64,000 nucleotides of DNA from Telluria beijingensis. Its GTDB lineage: Bacteria > Pseudomonadota > Gammaproteobacteria > Burkholderiales > Burkholderiaceae_D. The position numbers and the translations under genes were made by a program. Shown one piece after another: positions 1-8,529 of the stretch. The notes under the pieces are model-generated. The model did no database searches. It was not told the DNA's origin and saw nothing but the letters and a program-made list of their open reading frames with translations. The stretch is taken from contig NZ_CP132480.1 in assembly GCF_030770395.1 (NCBI RefSeq), positions 5,330,222-5,394,221 of the forward strand. The letters are read 5' to 3'. Position 1 is the first letter of the stretch; each line of letters opens with the position of its first letter.

Positions 1-431
1 CCGGCGGCGACGATCAGCGCGTCCTCGATCAAGCCGCTGCGGGTCTGGCCGATGCGCGCCATCGCCTGCTTGCGGCCGGCCAGCGTCAGGTAGGCCAGCG
101 GCACGGCGGTGGCGACGGCGGCCGCTGCGCCGGCCTTTTCGCGTCCATGGGGCGCCAGCGCCGCGCCGGCGATCCCCGCGCTCATCACCCGCGCCAGCAA
201 GCCCAGGAACACGGTGCGGTCCGGCGCGCTTTTCATCTTGTCGCCGAACAGCTCGCCGACGCCCATCGCCAGCGCGCCATATTTAAAAGTGGGACGGTCC
301 AGCAGGAACAGTTCGCCCGAGGTGCCGCGTCCGGCGAGGCGCGCGGTGGCGATGGTGGCCATGGGCGTCATCGAGCGCGCACTGGCGACGGCGCCGATCA
401 GGATGGAAGACAGCAGATTACGGATGGACAT
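1..431 (-). CDS. DUF4126 family membrane protein, 3' end outside window
   Basis: The minus strand is open from an ATG at 431 to the window edge, about 143 codons with no stop, so the C-terminus is missing. The protein begins MSIRNLLSSILIGAVASARS and continues with SMTPMATIATARL, the small-residue-rich start seen in DUF4126 membrane proteins. Hydrophobic stretches follow around residues 80-118. A purine-rich AGGAGCC lies about 9 bases upstream of the ATG and supports the start. Function is unknown for the family. No coupled neighbour is visible inside the window; the next gene to the right starts more than 1.4 kb away and is read in the same direction. Confidence 0.75.
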   Translation of the reverse strand, partial: MSIRNLLSSILIGAVASARSMTPMATIATARLAGRGTSGELFLLDRPTFKYGALAMGVGELFGDKMKSAPDRTVFLGLLARVMSAGIAGAALAPHGREKAGAAAAVATAVPLAYLTLAGRKQAMARIGQTRSGLIEDALIVAA

Positions 432-535
432 ATTGTTGGGCTCCTGGTGGGTTGGCGGCCCGCTTCCATGAGCGAGCCGGACCGGTTCAGGCTACCAAAG
501 CGCGCGATATATTGACGCACGACTCGACAATGGCA

Positions 536-1867
536 TCAGTCGGTGAGTGAGTCCACTGCCAGCGACGCCGTGTCGCTGCGCTCCAGGCGCTTGACCAGCA
601 GCTGGTCGATCCGGTAGTGGTCGACGTCGACCACCTCGAAGCGCATGCCCTCGTACTCGACGCTATCGGTCGGCTTGGGCACCTTGCGCAGCATGTACAT
701 CATGAAGCCGGCCGCCGTCTCGTAGCGTTCTTCCTCGGGCAGCGACTGCAGGTCGAGCACCCGCTTCATGTCGGCCACCGGCGTGCTGCCCTCGATCAGC
801 CACGAGCCGTCGTCGCGCTGCATGGTCTGCTGGTCGGCCTCCTGCGGGCTGCCCCAGCGGCCCATGACGGTCACCATGATGTCGCTCAGCGTGATGACGC
901 CGACCACAAAGGCATACTCGTTGATCACGATGGCGAAGGTTTCCTTGCTCGACCTGAAGCGGTCGAGCATCTCGGACAGCGTCAGCGTATCGGGGATGAT
1001 CAGCACCGTGCGGATCGTCGATTCGCTCAGCTGGAATTTCGACTGTTTGCCCAGCAGGCGCACCAGGATGTCGCGGGTATCGACGTAGCCGACCACGCGG
1101 TCGATCACGCCGTCGCAGACCGGGAACTTCGACAGCGAGTGATTGGCGATCTTCTGGCGGATGCTTTCCTCGGGTTCGCCCAGGTCGAAGAACACGACGT
1201 TCTCGCGGGTGGTCATGGTCGAGGTGACCGTGCGCGACTCCAGTTCGAACACGTTCTCGATGAAGTGCTGCTCCTGCTTCTGCAGCACGCCGGCCTGGGC
1301 GCCGGCCTCCACCACCGCCGAGATCTCGTCGAAGGTGATGCGGTCTTCGCGCGTCATGTCGACCCCGAACAGGCGGAACAGCATATTGGCGATCTTGTTC
1401 AGCGCCCACGAGAATGGCCTGAACAGGCGGATGACGAACAGCACCGGGCGGATCACGGCCATCGCCGTGGCCTCGGGCGCGATCATCGCCAGGCGCTTGG
1501 GCATCAGGTCCGAGAACAGCACGAACAGGGTCGTGACGAACACGAAGGACAGGGCGAAGGCCACGTTTTCGCGGCCCGGGCCGCTGTAGAACAGCGACAG
1601 CCAGTCCAGGAAGAACGGCCGCAAGGCGCCCTCGCCCAGGATGCCGCCGAGGATGGCGATGGCGTTCAGGCCGAGCTGCGAGGCGGCGAAGAAGTCGGCC
1701 GACTGGGCCTGCAGCGCCATCACCTTGCGGGCGCGCTCGTCGCCCGCCTCGGCCAGCAGTTTGAGCTTGATCTTGCGTGCGCCCGCGAGCGCGATCTCGG
1801 TGAGAGACAGGAAGCCGGCCGCCAGCACCAGGAGCGCCAGCACGGCCAGATGTTCGAACAGGTTCAT
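536..1867 (-). CDS. CNNM/CorC (HlyC) family transporter, YtfL-like
   Basis: The 443-residue protein has the CNNM plan. Residues 1-190 hold several hydrophobic segments and the family-typical ending RLFGVDMTREDRITFDEI. A CBS pair spans about 205-330 and a small CorC_HlyC domain about 345-430 (TPVADMKRVLDL, DSVEYEGMRFEV). Length and order match the YtfL/YoaE-type 'hemolysin' proteins, inner-membrane proteins implicated in magnesium/cobalt or polyamine homeostasis. The name hemolysin is historical and no haemolytic activity should be inferred. The start ATG at 1867 opens directly into the first membrane helix. The gene stands alone, with about 100 bases of non-coding DNA on its left side. Confidence 0.9.
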   Translation of the reverse strand: MNLFEHLAVLALLVLAAGFLSLTEIALAGARKIKLKLLAEAGDERARKVMALQAQSADFFAASQLGLNAIAILGGILGEGALRPFFLDWLSLFYSGPGRENVAFALSFVFVTTLFVLFSDLMPKRLAMIAPEATAMAVIRPVLFVIRLFRPFSWALNKIANMLFRLFGVDMTREDRITFDEISAVVEAGAQAGVLQKQEQHFIENVFELESRTVTSTMTTRENVVFFDLGEPEESIRQKIANHSLSKFPVCDGVIDRVVGYVDTRDILVRLLGKQSKFQLSESTIRTVLIIPDTLTLSEMLDRFRSSKETFAIVINEYAFVVGVITLSDIMVTVMGRWGSPQEADQQTMQRDDGSWLIEGSTPVADMKRVLDLQSLPEEERYETAAGFMMYMLRKVPKPTDSVEYEGMRFEVVDVDHYRIDQLLVKRLERSDTASLAVDSLTD

Positions 1868-1986
1868 GGGACACCCGGGATTATTCTTGGGTCATTCGAC
1901 CGGGAACGTTGACCGGCACACTGTCGCGCACCGGGAAACCTTGTCACTCTAGCATATCCGGCGCCGGCTTTGCGGCCGCCGGCACG

Positions 1987-2343
1987 TCAGCCGCCGGCGC
2001 GCTTCGGGTCGTGACCGAGCTTGCGCAGGGTCTCCATCACCAGTTCGCAATGGTCGCCCTGGATTTCGATCACGCCATTCTTGACCGTGCCGCCCGAACC
2101 GCAGGCAGTGCGCAACTGCTTGCCCAGCAGCGCCAGCGCGACCGGGTCGAGCGCGACGCCCTTGACCAGGGTGACGGTCTTGCCGCCGCGGCCCTTCGAC
2201 TGGCGCGACACCTTGACATTGCCGTCGCCCTTTGGAACCGCCTGCGCCGCACAGCCGCAGGCCGCCACCGGCTGGCGGCAATCGGGACACATGCGGCCAC
2301 CATCGGTCGAATAGACCAGGCCGCCGCTCGTACTACGTTTCAT
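1987..2343 (-). CDS. yciH: YciH/SUI1-family translation initiation factor
   Basis: A 118-residue protein of the SUI1 (eIF1-like) family. The N-terminal 35 residues carry CPDCRQPVAACGC, a small cysteine cluster that could bind zinc and is common in proteobacterial YciH. The SUI1 domain follows at about 40-118 with the typical KVSRQSKGRGGKTVTLVKG and QGDHCELVMETLRKLG. YciH is thought to influence start-codon fidelity on the 30S subunit. The gene overlaps the 3' end of the ribbon-helix-helix gene by 11 bases, so the two are probably translationally coupled. It is the last gene of the SPFH-RHH-YciH unit. Confidence 0.88.
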   Translation of the reverse strand: MKRSTSGGLVYSTDGGRMCPDCRQPVAACGCAAQAVPKGDGNVKVSRQSKGRGGKTVTLVKGVALDPVALALLGKQLRTACGSGGTVKNGVIEIQGDHCELVMETLRKLGHDPKRAGG

Positions 2344-2518
2344 CGTTACTGCCCTTCGATTCCTTGATCTTCACGCCGCGACGGGCCAGGCTTTCCTGCA
2401 GCAGGAACTCGATTTCCGCGTTCACGCTGCGCAGGTCGCGCGCGGCCAGGCGCTGCAGTTCTTCCCACAGCGCCGGGTCTATCCTCAGCGGAAACGCTTT
2501 TTTACCGGGGCTTGCCAT
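2333..2518 (-). CDS. Arc/ribbon-helix-helix DNA-binding protein
   Basis: A 61-residue protein. KAFPLRIDPALWEELQRLAA fits the beta-strand plus first helix of an Arc/MetJ ribbon-helix-helix domain, and SVNAEIEFLLQESLARRG fits the second helix. The tail (KIKESKGSNDET) is polar. Such proteins bind short palindromes as dimers. The gene starts 10 bases after the SPFH gene stops and overlaps yciH. The perfect palindrome at 3454-3469, inside the promoter of this unit, is an obvious candidate autoregulatory operator, though that link is inference. It could also be an orphan antitoxin, but no toxin-like partner is adjacent. Confidence 0.82.
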   Translation of the reverse strand: MASPGKKAFPLRIDPALWEELQRLAARDLRSVNAEIEFLLQESLARRGVKIKESKGSNDET

Positions 2519-2528
2519 GCTCGCCAGA

Positions 2529-3425
2529 CTAGTTGTACAGGGTGCCCGTGTTCACGATCGGCTGGGTTTCCTTGTCCGAGCAGAGCACCACGAGCAGGTT
2601 GCTGACCATCGCCGCCTTGCGTTCATCGTCCAGTTCGACGATGCCGCGCTCGGACAGGCCCTTCAGCGCCGTTTCCACCATGCTCACCGCGCCATGCACG
2701 ATCTTGGAACGGGCGCTGATGATCGCTTCCGCCTGCTGGCGCCGCAGCATGACTTGCGCAATCTCGGCGGCGTAGGCCAGGTGCGTCAGTTTAGCATCCA
2801 GCACTTCCACGCCCGCCGCCTCGAAGCGCGCCTGCAATTCGCGCCTGAGCGCGTCGGCCACCACGTCCATGCCGGCGCGCAGCGTGGTCTCGCCGTCGGG
2901 CAGGTCTTCGCCCTCGTCGTAGGCATATTGCGAGGCCAGGTGGCGCAGCGCGGCCTCGGCCTGGATCGCCACGTAGCGCTCGAAATCGTCGACCTCGAAC
3001 ACGGCCTGGGCGGTGTCGCGCACGCGCCAGACGACCGCCGCGCTGATCTCGACCGGGTTGCCGCGCTTGTCGTTGACCTTGAGCGTCGGCGCGTTGAAAT
3101 TGCGGGCGCGCAGCGACAGCCGGCGCTTGACGTAGAACGGCAGCGCCCAGCGCAGGCCTTCGCTGCGGTCGGTGCCGATGTACTTGCCGAACAGGGTCAG
3201 GATCGCGCTCTCGTTCGGCTGCAGCATGTAGAGCCCAGCCAGGCACAACGTGCCGAGCAGCGCCAGGAGCACGCCGCCGACCAGGAAGGCCAGGCCGTTC
3301 GGTCCGTCCGCCATCTTCTTGAACAGGTAGAGGGCGCCCAGCAGCAGGATGAAACCGCCACCGGCCGCCAGGTAGCCGTTCGCCGACGAAAACGCCGACT
3401 CGCGGCGCGTATGTGCTGCATGCAT
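2529..3425 (-). CDS. SPFH (band 7/stomatin-like) membrane protein
   Basis: A 298-residue protein. Two hydrophobic segments lie at about 18-37 and 47-68, followed by a band-7/SPFH domain ([40 protein letters not shown]) and a helical tail ([17 protein letters not shown]). SPFH proteins form membrane-anchored ring oligomers linked to protease control or membrane microdomains. No NfeD or FtsH partner lies beside it. Instead it is first in a unit with a ribbon-helix-helix regulator and YciH. The ATG at 3425 is followed closely by a second ATG, with AGGGGAG upstream. Transcription probably starts from the promoter at 3465-3493. Confidence 0.9.
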   Translation of the reverse strand: MHAAHTRRESAFSSANGYLAAGGGFILLLGALYLFKKMADGPNGLAFLVGGVLLALLGTLCLAGLYMLQPNESAILTLFGKYIGTDRSEGLRWALPFYVKRRLSLRARNFNAPTLKVNDKRGNPVEISAAVVWRVRDTAQAVFEVDDFERYVAIQAEAALRHLASQYAYDEGEDLPDGETTLRAGMDVVADALRRELQARFEAAGVEVLDAKLTHLAYAAEIAQVMLRRQQAEAIISARSKIVHGAVSMVETALKGLSERGIVELDDERKAAMVSNLLVVLCSDKETQPIVNTGTLYN

Positions 3426-3453
3426 GGTGGACTCCCCTCAGGTAAGTTACATC

Positions 3454-3469
3454 AAAGTGATATCACTTT
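3454..3469. promoter_or_regulatory. 16-bp perfect palindrome, candidate operator
   Basis: AAAGTGATATCACTTT reads the same on both strands with no spacer. It overlaps the proposed -10 hexamer of the SPFH-RHH-yciH promoter, so a bound dimer would block RNA polymerase. The ribbon-helix-helix protein in the same unit is the natural candidate ligand. This pairing is inferred from position only. Confidence 0.7.
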
Positions 3470-3493
3470 AGGATCACCAAAGGTTCTTGTCAA
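3465..3493 (-). promoter_or_regulatory. sigma70 promoter of the SPFH-RHH-yciH unit
   Basis: Read leftward, a consensus -35 TTGACA (3493-3488) is followed after exactly 17 bases by TAAAGT (3470-3465) as -10. The SPFH start codon lies 40 bases downstream of the -10. The -10 sits inside the palindrome at 3454-3469. Confidence 0.7.
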
Positions 3494-3508
3494 GCAATTA
3501 GATGATGA

Positions 3509-4759
3509 TTATTGCAAGCGCACGGCGACGTCGAACAGCCAGGTGCGGCGGATCTCGACCACGTCGTACTGGCGCGCCAGCGCGGGAGGGAAAGGACCGA
3601 ACGGCGCCTGGCTCGCGATGATGCGGCGGATGCCGTCGTCGATCGCCGGGACGCCACTCGATTTCTCGAAGGTGACCTTTTCCACCGAGCCGTCGGCGCG
3701 CACCGCGATGGTCACGACCGGCTCGCCATGCGGCTGCTTTAGCGCCTCGCGCACCATGTCCAGGGTCTGGTTCAACTCGATCTTGCGGCCCATCGCCTGC
3801 GCATACTGGACCAGGTCTTGGTTGGAATCGGCGCGCCCGAACAGCCAGCCGCGCCGCAGGCCACTGACCGTGGGCTGGGGCGGGCCAGGTGGCGTACCGA
3901 CGCCTTCACGCGCGAGCTGCTGGCCGATCGCGCGCAGCCGCTCCTCGCGCGACGTCGGCGGCGCGGCCGGGACTGGAGCAGCCGGCGCCGCCTGCAGCGC
4001 CAGTCTTTCCCGCTCCTGCCGGGCCTGTTCCTGCCTGGCCTGTTCCTGCCTGGCCTGTTCCTGCCTGGCTTGCTCTTGCCTGGCCTGTTCCTGTCTTGCC
4101 TGCTCCTGCCTGGCCTGTTCCAGTTCCTGCCTGGCCTGCTCCTGTCGCGCAAGCTCCTGCCGCGCCGCTTCCTGGCGCTCCGCTTCCAGCCGGGATGCTT
4201 CCTCCTGCCGCGCCAGCGCGTCGCGCCTGGCCTGCTCTTCCCGTTCCGCTGCGAGTTGCGCCTGGCGCGCCTGTTCGCGCCGTTCGGCGGCGATACGATC
4301 CGCCTCCACGCGCAGGTTTTCTTCGCGCGCGGCCTGTTCGCGCGCCAGTGCGATCAATTCGCGCTCTTGCAAGCGGGCTGCATCGTCCGGTTCCTGCTTC
4401 GGTGCGGGAGGAGTCTCGGCCACGACGTCTTCCTTCGGCGCCTCGACCACGGCAGTCTTCATTGGTGCAGTGGCAGGCGGCAAGGGTTGCGGTGCTGGCG
4501 GCGGCGCCGGCTTCGGCAGCGGCCTGGCATGCGGTTCGGGCGCCGCAACGGCCGGCGCCGGCGGCTGCGCCAGCACCACCTGCAGATCGGCGGCAGCCAG
4601 CCGGCGTTCTTCCCACGGGAAGCGCAGGCCGGAAAGACCGAACACCTCGCCCTCGATCGGGACGCTCAGGAGCAGGACGTGCAGCAGCACCGACAGCACC
4701 AGTGCGATGCGCAAGCGCCAGGGCGCGGCTGGTGGTGTGTACTGCGTCGATGTGGCCAC
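3509..4759 (-). CDS. TolA/TonB-like envelope protein with QEQAR repeats
   Basis: About 416 residues from a GTG at 4759. The frame stays open further upstream, but that part lies inside mshN. A single membrane anchor comes first (RIALVLSVLLHVLLLSVP), then a Pro/Ala-rich stretch, a long charged alpha-helical region (about 120-270) that includes a five-residue QEQAR tandem repeat, and a C-terminal TonB-type domain (PVVTIAVRADGSVEKVTFEK, then a helix and RTWLFDVAV). This is the TolA/TonB plan: inner-membrane anchor, periplasm-spanning helix, C-terminal binding domain. No ExbB/ExbD or TolQ/TolR lies nearby. It is the last gene of the MSHA-type locus, 62 bases after mshN, which suggests a role in pilus assembly or secretin function. 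The exact start is uncertain because no clear ribosome site was found. Confidence 0.75.
   Translation of the reverse strand: MATSTQYTPPAAPWRLRIALVLSVLLHVLLLSVPIEGEVFGLSGLRFPWEERRLAAADLQVVLAQPPAPAVAAPEPHARPLPKPAPPPAPQPLPPATAPMKTAVVEAPKEDVVAETPPAPKQEPDDAARLQERELIALAREQAAREENLRVEADRIAAERREQARQAQLAAEREEQARRDALARQEEASRLEAERQEAARQELARQEQARQELEQARQEQARQEQARQEQARQEQARQEQARQEQARQERERLALQAAPAAPVPAAPPTSREERLRAIGQQLAREGVGTPPGPPQPTVSGLRRGWLFGRADSNQDLVQYAQAMGRKIELNQTLDMVREALKQPHGEPVVTIAVRADGSVEKVTFEKSSGVPAIDDGIRRIIASQAPFGPFPPALARQYDVVEIRRTWLFDVAVRLQ
4014..4119 (-). repeat. 15-bp tandem repeat encoding QEQAR units
   Basis: The unit cctggcctgttcctg (plus strand) recurs about seven times with one- or two-base changes, encoding successive QEQAR pentapeptides in the helical rod of the TolA/TonB-like protein. 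The near identity at DNA level points to recent expansion by slippage, and copy number may vary between strains. Confidence 0.85.
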
Positions 4760-4821
4760 GTGGTTTTGCAAAAGATGCCAGGGAAATAACGAACCCGGCG
4801 ATGCTATCACAACGGCCGTGC

Positions 4822-5844
4822 TCAGCGTCCGAGTTGCCTCAGCCTGCGCTCGACGAAGGCCGCCAGCTCGGGCGACAAGGTCGCGCTGGCCTGCGCCTGC
4901 CGGAACGCCGCCACCGCTTCGGCATCGCGCTTCTCGGCCTGCAGCGAGATGCCGAGGCCCATCCACCACACGCCATTGCCCGGATTGGCGCGCAGCGCCT
5001 CCTGGTAATGCCCGGCCGCCTCGCGATGACGCGCTTCGCGCTGCAGCACACCGGCCAGGAAGGCATGGTAGTCGCCATTGCCGGCCGCATGGGGCAAGGT
5101 GCGCGTCAAGGTCTCGAGCGCGGGACCGCCCTGCTCCAGCTGCAGGCGCGCCAGCAGCATCGCCAGCGACGGCTGGCGCGCATCGAGCGCCAGCGCCACC
5201 TGCAGCTGGCGCATCGCGTCATCCGTCCGCCCGGCCTCGATCAGCAGTCCCACCAGGGTCTGGCGCGAAGGTTCATGACGCGGGTCGAGCTTGAGCGCGG
5301 CCTGCAGGGTCGCGATGGCTTCGGTGACGCGGCCATCCTCGAGCACCAGCAGTGCGCGCCGGTAGGCGTTCTCGGTGCGCTGCGTCGCGGTCTCGGTGCG
5401 GCCGTCCGCGACCGCGGGCGCCGCCTGCTTGCGCGGCGCGGGCGCGACCCTGGCGGGTTCGCGCACCGCTTCCGTGCGTGGCGCCGGAGGGGCCGGTTCG
5501 GGTGCAGGCTGTGGCGCGGCGGGTGGCGGCGGCGGCGCGGGCGGCGCGACCTCGGCCACCGGAACCACTGTCGGCGACACGGGCGCCGGCGCCGGCGCCG
5601 GTACCGGTGCAGGTGCGGGTGCCGGCGCGGATGCGACCACCGGCGCCGGCGGCTCGCCTTTCATGCGCCAGCCGACCAGGCCGGCCACAGCGACCACCGC
5701 CAGGGCCCCGCCGGCCAAGGCGCCGCGCAGCCATGGGCGCGGATCGCGCGCCGGCGGCAGGCGCACGTCGGCGGGCAGCGGCGCGGCGCCTGGCTGGCCG
5801 GCGCGGGCGTCGAGGTCCTGCAGCATCTTGTTAATGAGGCTCAT
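4822..5844 (-). CDS. mshN: MSHA biogenesis protein MshN-like, TPR protein
   Basis: 340 residues, starting MSLINKMLQDLDARAG, the signature N-terminus of MshN/GspB-like proteins. One membrane helix lies at about 40-58 (LRGALAGGALAVVAVAGLVG), then a long Pro/Ala linker, then tetratricopeptide repeats from about 180 to the end (AYRRALLVLEDGRVTEAIATL, HYQEALRANPGNGVWWMGLG). The ATG at 5844 overlaps the MshM stop as ATGA, so the two are translationally coupled. In MSHA systems MshM (ATPase) and MshN are thought to act with the MshL secretin in outer-membrane channel assembly, as ExeA and ExeB do in type II secretion. Confidence 0.88.
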   Translation of the reverse strand: MSLINKMLQDLDARAGQPGAAPLPADVRLPPARDPRPWLRGALAGGALAVVAVAGLVGWRMKGEPPAPVVASAPAPAPAPVPAPAPAPVSPTVVPVAEVAPPAPPPPPAAPQPAPEPAPPAPRTEAVREPARVAPAPRKQAAPAVADGRTETATQRTENAYRRALLVLEDGRVTEAIATLQAALKLDPRHEPSRQTLVGLLIEAGRTDDAMRQLQVALALDARQPSLAMLLARLQLEQGGPALETLTRTLPHAAGNGDYHAFLAGVLQREARHREAAGHYQEALRANPGNGVWWMGLGISLQAEKRDAEAVAAFRQAQASATLSPELAAFVERRLRQLGR

Positions 5845-6731
5845 AGCGCGAACGCCCACGCCAGGCCGGCCGCCGCGGCGGCGACCACGGCGCCACCAGC
5901 GAGCCAGATGCGGATGGTGCGCGTGACACCGACCGTATCGCGCGCGGCGATCGCGACATGGCTGCCCACCACCTGCTGCTTGCCCTGGCCGTAGCTGAGC
6001 ATCAGCGCCTTGTGCGCCATGATGTTGACCAGCCGCGGCACGCCCCCGCTGGCCTTGTACAGGCTGCGGATGGCGGCGCCGGTGAACAGGCGCGCGCCGG
6101 TGAAGCCGGCCACGCGCAGCCGGTGCGCGACATAGAAATCGAGGTCGTCGCGGCTCAGCGGACCGAGATGGTAGTGAAACGTGATGCGCTGGGCGAGCTG
6201 GCGGATCGAATCGAGTTCGAGCTTGCGGTTCAATTCCGGCTGGCCGAACAGCACGATTTGAAGCAGCTTGCGCTTCTCGGTCTCGAGATTGGTCAGCAGG
6301 CGCAGCGCTTCCAGGCTCTCGACCGGGATCGCCTGCGCCTCGTCCAGGCACAACACCACCCGCTGCCCCGCGCGCGCCAGGTGCAGCAGGCGCAGGTTGA
6401 TCGCCTTGAGCAACTGGTGCTGGTCGACGTCGCGCTCGAGCGCGATCTCGAGTTCGTCGGCCAGCGCCAGCATCAGGGTGCGCGGCTCCAGGTAGGGATT
6501 CGGGATATAGGCGGTGACGAAGCCCTCGCCCAGGGTGGCCATGAACTTGCGGCACAATAGCGTCTTGCCGGTGCCGACCTCGCCGGTGATCTTGATGAAG
6601 CCTTCGCCGGCGCGCGCCGCCACCAGCAGGGTGTTCAGCGCTTCCTGCGAACGCGGGCTGCCGAAGAAGAAGCTGGTGTCGGGCGTGATCCCGAACGGCA
6701 GCTCGCGCAGGCCGAAGTGCGCCGCGTACAT
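5841..6731 (-). CDS. mshM: MshM/ExeA-like AAA ATPase
   Basis: A 296-residue AAA ATPase. The start MYAAHFGLRELPFGITPD is typical of ExeA/MshM. The Walker A motif GEVGTGKT is at residues 50-57 and Walker B VVLCLDEAQ at about 122-130. An arginine-rich sensor region follows (SGGVPRLVNIMAHKALMLSY), and one membrane helix closes the protein (IWLAGGAVVAAAAAGLAWAF). The family uses ATP to help assemble or place secretins through the peptidoglycan. It starts at the MshL stop with a one-base overlap and overlaps MshN by four bases, so mshLMN form one translational block. Confidence 0.9.
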   Translation of the reverse strand: MYAAHFGLRELPFGITPDTSFFFGSPRSQEALNTLLVAARAGEGFIKITGEVGTGKTLLCRKFMATLGEGFVTAYIPNPYLEPRTLMLALADELEIALERDVDQHQLLKAINLRLLHLARAGQRVVLCLDEAQAIPVESLEALRLLTNLETEKRKLLQIVLFGQPELNRKLELDSIRQLAQRITFHYHLGPLSRDDLDFYVAHRLRVAGFTGARLFTGAAIRSLYKASGGVPRLVNIMAHKALMLSYGQGKQQVVGSHVAIAARDTVGVTRTIRIWLAGGAVVAAAAAGLAWAFAL

Positions 6732-8515
6732 CAGTCACGCCCCCGGATACGCGGGTCGAGCTGTTCGATACGGCGGCCGGCGTCGAGCATGTCCTGGCTC
6801 CAGTCGCTCGCCCCTTCGACGATGGTGGGCTTGATCAGCACCACCAGCTCGCGCTTCTGGCTCACGCGGTTCTTGTTGCGGAACAGCTGGCCCAGCAGCG
6901 GGATCTTGTCGGCGCCGGGCAACTGGTCGGTGTCGCCGCTCGAGGCTTGCCGCATCAGGCCGCCGATCGCGACCACCTGGCCGTCGCGGCCGCGCACGAT
7001 GCTGTCCAGCTCCGAGGTGCTCGACGCCGCCAGCGGCAGGCGCAGGGTACCGCCCGACCCGAGGTCGACGTCCTTGTTGACGGTCGATACCTGGCTCACC
7101 GATGGGTGCACGTGCAGCAGGATGTTACCCTTGTCGTCGATCTGCGGCGTCACGTCCAGCACTACGCCCGAGAAAAAGGGCTGCACCGTCACGGTCGGGC
7201 TGACGATGGTGCTGTTGTTGGTGGTGTTGATGTTGTTGGTGATGCCGGTGACGAAGAATTCGTCGGTGCCGATCTTGAGCACGGCCTTCTGGTTGTTGAC
7301 CGCCGCGATGCGGGGGCTCGACAGCACGTGCACGCTGCCCTGCGATTCCAGGAAGGTGATCAGGGCCGCGAAATTATTGGTCTGGAAGGCGAAGCCGAAC
7401 AGCGAACCGGCCGCGCTGGCCGCGTTCGACAGCGAGAAGCCGGTGCTGGCCGCCAGGCCCTGGCCGTTGTTGATCACGGCCGGCTGGCCGCCGCCGTACG
7501 GCAGCGGCGCCAGGTTGGCGCCGGGCGAGATCATGCCGCCCGAGACGCGGTTGGCGGTGCCGCCGCGGAACGAGGCGAACGAGGCCCAGTTGATGCCGCT
7601 CTGGTAGCTGTCGCTCAGCTCCACCTCGAGGATCTTCGCTTCCAGGATCACCTGGCGGTCGACCGACAGCTGGGTCGCCTTCAGGTAGGCGTCGACGTTG
7701 CGCAGTTCGTCGGGCATCGCGCGGATCACCAGCACGCCGGACTGCGGGCTGACCACCACGCTGCGGCCGCCGTCGAGCGTGCCGACGATGGCGACGATCG
7801 ACTCCTTCAGGTCTTTCCAGAAGTCGTTGTCGGACAGGGTCTGGACGTCGGTGCTGTTGAGCTGGCGCTGGCCGTTCTGGCCAGTGCCGTCCTGGCCGTT
7901 CTGCCCATTCTGGCCGCCCTGGTTGCCGAAACCCTGGCCCCCGCCGTTGTTGCCGTTATTGTTGTTATTGTTGTTGCCGGCGTCCGCGACCGAGGTCGAG
8001 GACACGCGCGTGTTCGACATGCCGCGCCGGTGCGCGGTCAGGTAGTTTACCTGGAACATGCGGGTCTGCATGGTCAGCGGGCGGATGCTGATGCGCGCGC
8101 CGTCGATCCTGTAGTCGTAGCCGTACATGTCGCGCACCGCTTCGAGCGTCTCGACCAGGGTCACGTCCTTCAGGTTGGCGCTGATGGTGCCGCTCACGTC
8201 CGGGTGCACCAGCATATTGTAGCGGGTGCCGGCCACGATCGAGCGGAAGAACTGCTGCGCCGGCACGTTGTTGAAGGCGACGTTGAAGCGCTCCTCGAGC
8301 GCCGGCCGCGCCTTCGGCAACTGGCTGGCCAGGCTTGCCGCCGGCGGTAGCAGCGCATTGGCCACCGCGTCGTCGACCGCCGGCCGCGGGGCCGGCTGGG
8401 CATTGGCCTTCGCCATCTCCTGGCTGATGGCGTCATAGGTCGCGTTCGGCGGCGCGCTCTGGCAAGCGGCCAGCAGCAGCGCCAGCGCGCACGGGATGAA
8501 TACATGCTTGTTCAT
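6731..8515 (-). CDS. mshL: MSHA-type pilus secretin MshL
   Basis: 594 residues from the ATG at 8515, preceded by GGAAGG six bases upstream; another ATG 18 bases earlier overlaps the mshK stop. The N-terminus is a lipoprotein signal ending in LAAC, so the protein is probably lipidated and sent to the outer membrane. N-domains (FNNVPAQQFFRSIVAGTRYN, TLVETLEAVRDMYGYDYRI) precede an Asn/Gly/Gln-rich insertion at about 185-235. The C-terminal half is the secretin barrel domain (SVDRQVILEAKILEVELSD, VVAIGGLMRQ, VSQKRELVVLIKPTIV). It forms the outer-membrane channel of the pilus. The poly-Asn stretch is unusually pure (seven Asn codons in a row) and may be variable. Confidence 0.92.
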   Translation of the reverse strand: MNKHVFIPCALALLLAACQSAPPNATYDAISQEMAKANAQPAPRPAVDDAVANALLPPAASLASQLPKARPALEERFNVAFNNVPAQQFFRSIVAGTRYNMLVHPDVSGTISANLKDVTLVETLEAVRDMYGYDYRIDGARISIRPLTMQTRMFQVNYLTAHRRGMSNTRVSSTSVADAGNNNNNNNGNNGGGQGFGNQGGQNGQNGQDGTGQNGQRQLNSTDVQTLSDNDFWKDLKESIVAIVGTLDGGRSVVVSPQSGVLVIRAMPDELRNVDAYLKATQLSVDRQVILEAKILEVELSDSYQSGINWASFASFRGGTANRVSGGMISPGANLAPLPYGGGQPAVINNGQGLAASTGFSLSNAASAAGSLFGFAFQTNNFAALITFLESQGSVHVLSSPRIAAVNNQKAVLKIGTDEFFVTGITNNINTTNNSTIVSPTVTVQPFFSGVVLDVTPQIDDKGNILLHVHPSVSQVSTVNKDVDLGSGGTLRLPLAASSTSELDSIVRGRDGQVVAIGGLMRQASSGDTDQLPGADKIPLLGQLFRNKNRVSQKRELVVLIKPTIVEGASDWSQDMLDAGRRIEQLDPRIRGRD

Positions 8516-8529
8516 GGCGGCCTTCCGGG

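Noticed and set aside
2333-2518. Calling the ribbon-helix-helix protein an antitoxin
   Set aside because: Neighbours are SPFH and YciH; neither resembles a toxin. The operator palindrome supports a regulator role.
2232-5294. A 1020-codon plus-strand open frame
   Set aside because: It runs antisense to YciH, the RHH protein, SPFH, the TolA-like gene and mshN, and its sequence is low-complexity Ser/Arg/Cys with no family features.
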